Source: Tubiluchus corallicola (taxonomy: Eukaryota; Priapulida; Priapulimorpha; Priapulimorphida; Tubiluchidae). From it: 62,000 nucleotides of DNA. The notes beneath the pieces were generated by a model. That model was given only the letters and a program-made list of their open reading frames with translations. It searched no databases and had not been told where the DNA came from. Position numbers and translations under genes: made by a program. This document shows, piece by piece, positions 59,601 through 62,000 of this stretch (its first letter is position 1; every line of letters starts with the position of its first letter). Location of the stretch: positions 1 to 62,000 of the forward strand of contig JAQGDQ010000386.1 of NCBI GenBank assembly GCA_030141605.1. Reading direction: 5' to 3'.

Positions 59601-61948
59601 GCTCTTTATTAATTCATTATTTATTACTTAATCAAAAGCTACAATACATATTAGTAAACGGATACAGTGTGAACAAAGAAAAAAGCAAATAATACAATGC
59701 ACGTGCAAACAATGGGTGACAAATACTGTCTACTTTGGGGCCACCTAAGTTGGTATTAACCGAGTCTGGCATTTAGCAAAGTGCATTAATACATACATAT
59801 AAACATAAACATATATGTCTATGCAAATATAGATATTTTTTTGCCAAAAATCTGGGCATTCAGCGAGGTTGGCATTATAAGGGGAGGCATAATAGTGAAA
59901 TTTGACAAGTTTTTGAAATTCACTGGTACACTTTCCAGTCAATAACACACATTTTCACCTAGGCCTGATGGTTTAGGTGATATAACGGATTGTTGGCTCT
60001 AATAGGGGCCATCTTGGATTTATGCGTATATCTCAAAAGCACGAATCGCGATTTTGTGGACGATTTTTTGTTGAGGATACCTGAAACGACATTCAAACAT
60101 TCTGAAGAGAAACTTCTACTCAAATTTTAGGTTACTTGTTATCTTTACCTGCCTAAAGGTGCAAATTTATTTATTATTCACAGCCAGGCTTCCGATTAAA
60201 ATGAAAGTTATAGCGGTTTATTTATAGTGATTTAGATAGTCGACAAGGAATGATCAGGTGGTTCTGCAGATCTGAGACATTAAAAACAGCAGTAAAGCAA
60301 AAAAATTGTAAAACTTCAAATGGTCATACCTTTCAGTTTGTATGTATTTTTCTGTTTTTTCTACCATTAATGAAAAAATTTATTGTGTGAGACCAGGGGT
60401 GTAGCTCAATGGTAGTGTGCTCGCTTTACACCCGCGAAGTCGCGAGCTCAACTCATGTCCTAGTGATACCAAAAGTATGAAAAATGGCATCGCTAATTTT
60501 TCGATCGAGCACATGGGTTTTTTGAAATAACGTGCGGTAATAATAACCGGGACCATGCTAAAAGTAACTAATGAGTAGTCCCTGTGGTGCATCCTAATGA
60601 AATTGTTATTTTTATTATTAGTTGGACCAACGCTTTCGACATATATGTACGTAATAACTTAAAACTATAGTAGATAAGAAATTTACCCTCACTACAGTTC
60701 CTTCCTGTATATCCTAGTGAACATGTACACGTATAGCCATTCAAGTGGTCAGTACATAAACCATTCAAGCACGGACCATCCAAACAATCATCAATATCTA
60801 AAAACCATTGTGTATATTGTACATCACACAATCAAAGATAAGAATACTAGTTTATAAAAAATATGGAAAAGCATGAAACAGTCCATGTTTGCAAAATATG
60901 AAGAAAAACTAAAACTCCTTAAACACTAGTAACTATTTAATCGAGATTTCCGTATGTGTTCTGTGAAAGTAGTAATTAAGCACTAATGAAACACAAAATG
61001 TATGTTTTGTACATCATTTACCACAGCTGTAGAAGTCAAAAATAAAATGAAAACTAAATTTAAAACCAGCAAACATAAACCCACTTTCAGGTAAAATGTT
61101 ATTCTTATTGTTGATGTAGTCACTATTACATTTTCACATTGGTTTTTAACATTGGTTATTGACATTGTTTTTAACATTGATTTTTAACAATGGTTTTTAA
61201 CATTGGTTTTTAACACTGGTTTTTAATATTGGTTTTTAACATTGGTTATTGACATTGTTTTTAACATTGGTTATTGACATTGTTTTTAACATTGGTTTTT
61301 AACATTGGTTTTTAACATTGGTTATTGACATTGTTTTTAACATTGGTTTTTAACATTGGTTTTTAACATTGGTTATTGACATTGTTTTTTTTCTTCATGA
61401 CTTCATGCTGACAGACATGTCTGTGATGTAGCAATTTACTGCAGTGTGTCATATCAAACATCAAAATATTATGGAAAAAAGCATCAGGCATCAACAGGCT
61501 AGAAGTTCTGACCACTTAAAAATATTCAGAACGCGATTTTACAATTGTATATCATTCAACTGAACCGATCATCGCAGGTCAGTTGATGGACCTTCCTCAC
61601 GGCTGCGCGTATGCATCAGTGATAAGCAGTAAAACTGTGTTGCTATTAATGCTGTTATCATAACTACAATTGCTGACTTCACAGAATCTACATAACATAA
61701 CAATCACATTAAATTTACAATTCAAGATTTAACATTGTTCAATTAACCCTTTTTAATTTTGAGACTTTAAACTTAACATACAACAATAAGAATCAGTATC
61801 CTACTGCTTAAACGCAAAAAAGAGCAACATTTACCTATTTCACAGTGACGACCTGTACAACCGGGTATGCATGCACAGGTAAAGTTATTAACAGCATCTA
61901 TGCAGGTGCCTCCATGCATACAATAAATGTTCTCACAGTCATCAATGT
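14213..61948 (-). CDS. Polycystin-1-family receptor/channel (38 exons, 5' incomplete)
   Basis: A large membrane protein of the polycystin-1/PKD1-like family. Such proteins act as cell-surface or ciliary receptors, are cleaved at the GPS, and associate with TRPP (polycystin-2) channels. Thirty-eight exons with matching phases give one frame of about 2,806 codons. Approximate residues: EGF x3 (1-113), PKD-like (114-230), REJ region (230-1140), cysteine-rich insert (1141-1496), PLAT-1 (1497-1617), GPS (1618-1670), TM1 (1690-1715), PLAT-2 (1729-1868), further helices (1880-2185), extracellular polycystin domain (2245-2370), channel helices (2390-2680), basic repeat tail (2700-2806). The selectivity-filter region lacks the acidic filter of polycystin-2, as in PKD1-type proteins. 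More exons must lie right of the window. Introns are mostly 0.4-3 kb and full of repeats. The overall call is secure; single splice sites are predictions. Confidence 0.95.
14268..14455. repeat. Tandem repeat coding for the polycystin tail
   Basis: Three copies of a unit with ctccttaatgcagctgctct, the last two about 72 bp apart (24 residues). They stay in frame and encode [11 protein letters not shown] blocks, giving a strongly basic tail. Confidence 0.9.
16666..16848 (-). CDS. Polycystin exon kk: extracellular polycystin domain
   Basis: 183 bp, phase 1-1. [20 protein letters not shown] then PGW, and a final LRTLPYAG: typical C...YS.....Y..GW pattern. Confidence 0.95.
16995..17152 (-). CDS. 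Polycystin exon jj: extracellular polycystin domain
   Basis: 158 bp, phase 2-1. [17 protein letters not shown] matches the conserved G..RLRQxRV element. The acceptor is CAAG|T; an AG eight bases upstream would give an in-frame TGA. Confidence 0.9.
17660..18340. repeat. Minisatellite of about 50-75 bp units in an intron
   Basis: Roughly a dozen copies of gaaagtttggctcaaactagcagaagcaggag(a)ggc with variable linkers (caaattcac, gattcacacac). It holds a 204-codon open frame on the plus strand that is only the repeat read through. Confidence 0.9.
18762..18933. repeat. 43-bp tandem repeat, four copies
   Basis: Units begin at 18762, 18805, 18848 and 18891. Copies 1 and 3 read gatcacg and copies 2 and 4 gatgacg, so an 86-bp two-unit block was itself duplicated. 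Confidence 0.95.
19717..19896 (-). CDS. Polycystin exon ii: TM6
   Basis: 180 bp, phase 2-2. [20 protein letters not shown] followed by FRDS: first helix of the six-helix TRPP-like core. Confidence 0.94.
20693..21156 (-). CDS. Polycystin exon hh: TM4 and TM5
   Basis: 464 bp, phase 0-2. [20 protein letters not shown], then YGLKYG and the helix around [20 protein letters not shown], all conserved in PKD1-type proteins. Confidence 0.96.
21279..21891. mobile_element. piggyBac-type MITE, copy 1
   Basis: 613 bp flanked by TTAA on both sides (21275-21278, 21892-21895). The right end is gtagtgaaaggg, whose complement CCCTTTCACTAC matches the left end of copy 2; this copy's own left end is slightly diverged (cccttacagtac). 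It shares its internal sequence with 35301-35910 and has no transposase. TTAA sites and CCC ends are the mark of piggyBac elements. Confidence 0.85.
22545..22644 (-). CDS. Polycystin exon gg: cytoplasmic loop
   Basis: 100 bp, phase 2-0. Charged helix [20 protein letters not shown]. Fits by phase between TM3 and TM4. Confidence 0.85.
23581..23967. repeat. 132-bp tandem repeat, about three copies
   Basis: Units start at 23581, 23713 and 23845 with tgctattgtcacgtttgttc and are nearly identical, so the expansion is recent. It lies in an intron between TM3 and the following exon. Confidence 0.95.
24298..24436 (-). CDS. Polycystin exon ff: TM3
   Basis: 139 bp, phase 1-2. [20 protein letters not shown] followed by a poly-Arg stop (SRRRRQ). 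Confidence 0.95.
25217..25355 (-). CDS. Polycystin exon ee: TM2
   Basis: 139 bp, phase 0-1. [20 protein letters not shown]: family-typical TM2 ending in the 'MFYG' motif. Confidence 0.95.
26012..26114. repeat. Interstitial telomeric-type array
   Basis: (TTAGGG)n with regular ggttggaatt interruptions, about 100 bp, in the intron 80 bp below the exon that encodes HLWAS. The unit matches the telomere repeat of most animals. The interruptions recur at similar spacing, so it grew as a higher-order repeat. Confidence 0.9.
26193..26300 (-). CDS. Polycystin exon dd: post-PLAT linker
   Basis: 108 bp, phase 0-0. [20 protein letters not shown]: the conserved HLWxSI...P..S.FTR element before TM2. Confidence 0.95.
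27197..28145. mobile_element. hAT-type MITE, copy 1
   Basis: 949 bp with ends CAGGGGTGTGCAAACTGCGG and ...tttgcacacccctg, and a perfect 8-bp target duplication gcctaata on each side. No transposase. It contains a nested foldback (27504-27646). Confidence 0.93.
27504..27646. repeat. Foldback nested in the hAT MITE
   Basis: Two arms of about 55 bp (cttggtcatagcaggtag and its near complement) around an AT-rich centre. Absent from the other hAT copy, so probably a later insertion or internal duplication. Confidence 0.8.
28471..28609 (-). CDS. Polycystin exon cc: PLAT-2, end
   Basis: 139 bp, phase 2-0. [20 protein letters not shown] then NWLAL, the typical PLAT end. Confidence 0.95.
29367..29526 (-). 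CDS. Polycystin exon bb: PLAT-2, core, ending at a GC donor
   Basis: 160 bp, phase 1-2. [20 protein letters not shown] followed by [14 protein letters not shown]. The only join that restores the conserved HPEW-FLNQV reading uses TG|gcaagt, a GC-AG intron with otherwise ideal donor context. Confidence 0.9.
29842..29962 (-). CDS. Polycystin exon aa: PLAT-2, start
   Basis: 121 bp, phase 0-1. [20 protein letters not shown] then HVAIVLIG: the canonical intracellular PLAT that follows TM1 in all PKD1-type proteins. Confidence 0.95.
30883..31113 (-). CDS. Polycystin exon z: GPS cleavage site and TM1
   Basis: 231 bp, phase 0-0. [20 protein letters not shown] completes the GPS; the expected autocleavage point is between Met and Ser of HMS. 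Then [20 protein letters not shown] is TM1, followed by a basic stop-transfer stretch (ARREDK). Confidence 0.96.
31266..31723. mobile_element. hAT-type MITE, copy 2
   Basis: 458 bp, same family as 27197-28145 (they share gtaatgaaattaccactat and the sequence after it). Perfect 8-bp target duplication ggttacag. Lies between the two GPS exons. Confidence 0.93.
32162..32265 (-). CDS. Polycystin exon y: GPS, first half
   Basis: 104 bp, phase 1-0. [17 protein letters not shown] is the first half of a GPS motif (C...W.......W...GC). Confidence 0.95.
32909..33020 (-). CDS. Polycystin exon x: PLAT-1, end
   Basis: 112 bp, phase 0-1. [20 protein letters not shown] gives the last PLAT strands, followed by FPC. 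The domain is divergent: it lacks the HDN...G loop, so calcium binding is doubtful. Confidence 0.87.
34525..34627 (-). CDS. Polycystin exon w: PLAT-1, middle
   Basis: 103 bp, phase 2-0. Reads [20 protein letters not shown] then QTGWLLEK, the PLAT 'D.F......L..v.iW....gW.LekV' section. A second AG nine bases inside would remove IDR; the longer form fits PLAT better. Confidence 0.82.
35301..35910. mobile_element. piggyBac-type MITE, copy 2
   Basis: 610 bp, same family as 21279-21891. Left flank TTAA; right flank TTGA (one change). Starts CCCTTTCACTACGC, ends ctagtgtaaggg. Lies between the first two PLAT-1 exons. Confidence 0.85.
36111..36258 (-). CDS. Polycystin exon v: PLAT-1, first part
   Basis: 148 bp, phase 1-2, donor gtaagt. 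[20 protein letters not shown] followed by IELHG and FGRA is the classic PLAT/LH2 start (YxIxTxTxD...GTxAxVxIxLxG). It lies N-terminal to the GPS, where this family does not normally have a PLAT domain. Confidence 0.9.
36802..37867 (-). CDS. Polycystin exon u: cysteine-rich insert
   Basis: 1,066 bp, phase 0-1, far longer than the other extracellular exons except the PKD/REJ one. The first 60 residues read like the usual pre-GPS beta region ([11 protein letters not shown]). Then come 41 cysteines in about 266 residues (37669-36872). From about residue 74 to 169 of the open frame that begins at 37696 the spacing is almost strictly C-x3-C-x6, an 11-residue repeat of eight to nine turns; one expected Cys is Leu ([12 protein letters not shown]). 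The ends are less regular (x6, x7). I know of no named domain with this pattern. The insert would be extracellular. Confidence 0.9.
39487..39635 (-). CDS. Polycystin exon t
   Basis: 149 bp, phase 1-0, with a good gtacgt donor. Beta-rich stretch [20 protein letters not shown] with several Asn-glycosylation sequons. Confidence 0.85.
39937..40381. mobile_element. Retroposed GC-rich element with an 18S-rRNA-like stretch
   Basis: 445 bp, much richer in GC than its surroundings, flanked by an exact 18-bp duplication ttttatttcaccagcaaa (39919-39936, 40382-40399). Around 40054-40090 the plus strand (ctgaaacttaaggaattggc and the following gggagggcgccaccag) matches the universal 18S rRNA helix region at about 90%. 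The rest does not look like rRNA to me. No clear poly(A) tail. Could be a SINE that captured an rRNA segment. Confidence 0.65.
40810..42480 (-). mobile_element. Broken non-LTR retrotransposon (ORF1 and RT remnants)
   Basis: On the minus strand, in order: a coiled-coil ORF1-like piece ([17 protein letters not shown], about 42440-42370), RT N-terminal motifs ([23 protein letters not shown]) to about 41870, then after an internal deletion [35 protein letters not shown] and FANDTTLF (the catalytic Asp pair reads Asn-Asp), then a thumb-like [20 protein letters not shown]. Several stops and frameshifts: inactive. It sits in the intron between exons s and t. Confidence 0.85.
42656..42858 (-). pseudogene. 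C-terminal fragment of a second non-LTR element
   Basis: [20 protein letters not shown] is the Cys/His-type tail common after RT in non-LTR elements. It lies 5' of the RT remnant at 40810-42480, so it belongs to another copy. Confidence 0.6.
43014..43161 (-). CDS. Polycystin exon s
   Basis: 148 bp, phase 0-1. [20 protein letters not shown] followed by LSFSMTD, the conserved 'NPF' segment of PKD1-type GAIN-like regions. Confidence 0.9.
43371..43480 (-). CDS. Polycystin exon r
   Basis: 110 bp, phase 1-0. [20 protein letters not shown]: a beta-strand 'LPxL' element common in this family. Confidence 0.88.
43957..44107 (-). CDS. Polycystin exon q
   Basis: 151 bp, phase 0-1. [20 protein letters not shown] followed by DSLKLKV, a conserved PKD1-family segment ahead of the GPS region. 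Confidence 0.9.
44423..45646. mobile_element. pogo/Tigger-like MITE beside a splice donor
   Basis: Ends gtataatccacttatagc (left) and gctataagtggattatactg (right) are inverted repeats; TA follows on the right, while the left outer bases are mutated. 1.2 kb, no transposase. The right end is only 29 bp from the donor of exon p (45676). Confidence 0.75.
45676..45826 (-). CDS. Polycystin exon p
   Basis: 151 bp, phase 2-0. Charged linker ([20 protein letters not shown]). A pogo-like MITE ends 29 bp from its donor. Confidence 0.85.
46026..46120 (-). CDS. Polycystin exon o
   Basis: 95 bp, phase 0-2. The donor AA|gtatga was chosen over the CTG|gtaaat site 17 bases earlier because only the former keeps the next exon open. 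Confidence 0.8.
46281..46406 (-). CDS. Polycystin exon n: REJ, helical part
   Basis: 126 bp, phase 0-0. [20 protein letters not shown], the conserved helix before the GAIN-like part in PKD1-type proteins. Confidence 0.9.
46938..46961. repeat. (AT)n microsatellite
   Basis: About twelve AT units in an intron. Confidence 0.95.
47565..47711. repeat. AAT/AAC/GAT compound microsatellite
   Basis: Trinucleotide runs that end about 15 bp from the donor of exon m. They create a spurious Ile/Val-rich open frame that reads through the exon. Confidence 0.95.
47726..47850 (-). CDS. Polycystin exon m: REJ, helical part
   Basis: 125 bp, phase 1-0. [20 protein letters not shown] and on. An AAT/AAC microsatellite ends about 15 bp from its donor. 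Confidence 0.85.
48688..48838 (-). CDS. Polycystin exon l: REJ, helical part
   Basis: 151 bp, phase 0-1. Reads [20 protein letters not shown] and on. Helical character; fits by phase and by position. Confidence 0.88.
50613..50758 (-). CDS. Polycystin exon k: REJ
   Basis: 146 bp, phase 1-0. [20 protein letters not shown] followed by DVYKC: the 'LPxG...V.V.D' end of an Ig-like REJ repeat. Confidence 0.9.
51105..51725. mobile_element. Penelope-like GIY-YIG fragments in inverted copies
   Basis: Plus strand 51405-51520 reads NVIYKYF, then after a frameshift [20 protein letters not shown], the CxxC/GIY-YIG nuclease pattern of Penelope-like elements. Minus strand 51560-51725 has a second copy ([16 protein letters not shown]), and 51105-51240 a third, more eroded minus copy. 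No RT part seen. Dead fragments in the intron between exons j and k. Confidence 0.65.
52791..52880. repeat. GAT/AAT microsatellite
   Basis: Trinucleotide array of GAT then AAT and AGT units in an intron. Confidence 0.95.
53218..53331 (-). CDS. Polycystin exon j: REJ
   Basis: 114 bp, phase 1-1. [20 protein letters not shown] followed by TYSFFY, the conserved 'C..f.D.d.PLtY' element. Confidence 0.92.
53558..53653 (-). CDS. Polycystin exon i: REJ
   Basis: 96 bp, phase 1-1. [19 protein letters not shown] matches the REJ 'NxPPxxGxC' strand. Confidence 0.92.
54200..54436. repeat. 48-49-bp tandem repeat abutting a splice donor
   Basis: Nearly five copies of aatcaatatttcgatatatg plus gaattacaatgtgctaaacg, the last reaching to within 10 bp of the donor of exon h (54443). 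Confidence 0.92.
54443..54684 (-). CDS. Polycystin exon h: REJ
   Basis: 242 bp, phase 2-1. CLRNC, CTNC and FHFTWSIY are REJ hallmarks. The donor needed for frame is the weak GAAG|gttcgg. A better-looking donor five bases further (gtatta) would frameshift the next exon into a stop. A 48-49-bp repeat array reaches to within 10 bp of this donor. Confidence 0.85.
54945..55092 (-). CDS. Polycystin exon g: REJ
   Basis: 148 bp, phase 1-2. [19 protein letters not shown] then [10 protein letters not shown], a typical REJ strand pattern. The AG|G junction gives Arg before CLRNC of the next exon. Confidence 0.92.
55185..55763. mobile_element. Tigger/mariner-like MITE
   Basis: 579 bp between TA dinucleotides. 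Left end caatcaaacctcttcatgac and right end gtataaagaggatcgacta form imperfect inverted repeats of the 'CAGTCAAACCTCTTTATA' type. No transposase. Confidence 0.65.
56242..56336 (-). CDS. Polycystin exon f: REJ
   Basis: 95 bp, phase 2-1. The junction completes an ATG codon (AT|G). WYCYVGTG then CFDNS is the Trp-Cys...Cys element of REJ. Confidence 0.92.
56643..56965 (-). CDS. Polycystin exon e: REJ
   Basis: 323 bp, phase 0-2. Contains the REJ signature [20 protein letters not shown] followed by SYDPD. An Asp-rich stretch near [13 protein letters not shown] could bind calcium. Confidence 0.95.
57284..57996 (-). CDS. Polycystin exon d: PKD-like domain and start of REJ
   Basis: 713 bp, phase 1 to 0. 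The first half has [10 protein letters not shown] and [15 protein letters not shown], the WDxGD and HxYxxxGxY marks of a PKD beta-sandwich. The second half, from about [13 protein letters not shown], opens the REJ region. Several N-glycosylation sequons. Confidence 0.95.
58993..59106 (-). CDS. Polycystin exon c: EGF module 3
   Basis: 114 bp, phase 1-1. IDEC start, CKNGGTC core, ends [10 protein letters not shown]. Joins the next exon by GTTG|AT. Confidence 0.95.
60396..60470 (+). pseudogene. tRNA-like sequence, probable SINE head
   Basis: ggggtgtagctcaatggtag has a perfect tRNA A-box, and a weak B-box (gagctcaactc) follows at the right distance, as in tRNA-Ala. The acceptor stem pairs poorly and the anticodon loop (TTTACAC) does not fit Ala. 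More likely the head of a tRNA-derived SINE than a working tRNA. Confidence 0.5.
60687..60797 (-). CDS. Polycystin exon b: EGF module 2
   Basis: 111 bp, phase 1-1. IDDC start, then [12 protein letters not shown]. Six cysteines in normal order, calcium-binding type. Confidence 0.95.
61135..61390. repeat. 15-bp tandem repeat in an intron
   Basis: Many copies of ttggtttttaacatt alternating with ttggttattgacatt. The order of the two variants forms a longer repeated block. Confidence 0.93.
61835..61948 (-). CDS. Polycystin exon a: EGF module 1
   Basis: 114 bp, phase 1-1. Begins IDDC (calcium-binding type). It has an extra cysteine: the usual aromatic in PGxTG is Cys ([10 protein letters not shown]), giving seven cysteines. 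Confidence 0.93.
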
Positions 61949-62000
61949 CTGAAAGTATTAAAATTAAAAGTAGACGCCATCGTTTAACAAAGGAAAACAG

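Noticed and set aside
1-62000. CRISPR arrays, bacterial operons, intact tRNA or rRNA genes
   Set aside because: The repeats are ordinary eukaryotic satellites and transposons; the only tRNA-like (60396) and rRNA-like (40054) stretches are degenerate.

Overview
This is an AT-rich metazoan nuclear segment. The evidence is spliced genes with GT-AG introns, many MITE-sized transposons, non-LTR and Penelope-like retroelement debris, and an internal TTAGGG-type telomeric array. Gene content fits an invertebrate, possibly an early-branching marine animal such as a cnidarian or sponge, but the sequence alone does not fix the species.

Most of the window (about 14.2-61.9 kb, minus strand) is one large gene for a polycystin-1-family membrane protein. 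I could follow 38 exons joined by matching splice phases into a single open frame of about 2,806 codons. The 5' end lies beyond the right edge of the window; the 3' end (stop at 14213) is inside. Domain order from the N-terminal side: three EGF modules, a PKD-like beta sandwich, a long REJ region, a cysteine-rich insert carried by one 1.07-kb exon, a divergent PLAT domain, the GPS autoproteolysis motif, TM1, a second canonical PLAT domain, further membrane helices, the polycystin extracellular domain and channel helices, and a cytoplasmic tail with a tandem basic repeat. The extra PLAT domain before the GPS, the cysteine-rich exon with a C-x3-C-x6 period of 11 residues, and the tail repeats are the most unusual parts. 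One intron appears to use a GC-AG splice pair.

The left 3.56 kb is a near-perfect inverted repeat (arms 1-1595 and 1950-3559, spacer 354 bp). Each arm carries the same two-exon gene for a secreted Gln/Glu/His/Arg-rich low-complexity protein, arranged head to head. It may be a recent inverted duplication or an assembly fold-back.

Between 3.6 and 14.2 kb I see no intact gene: a GC-rich island (4.5-5.0 kb), a decayed cluster of ORFs with in-frame stops (5.7-7.9 kb), an isolated plus-strand EGF exon (9.18-9.30 kb) inside a set of diverged local repeats, and a 263-bp direct repeat.

The polycystin introns hold two hAT-type MITEs with perfect 8-bp target duplications, two piggyBac-type MITEs with TTAA sites, two Tigger/pogo-like MITEs, a retroposed 445-bp element with an 18S-rRNA-like stretch and an 18-bp target duplication, a broken non-LTR retrotransposon, Penelope-like GIY-YIG fragments, a tRNA-like SINE head, and many minisatellites, three of which abut splice donors or lie close to them.
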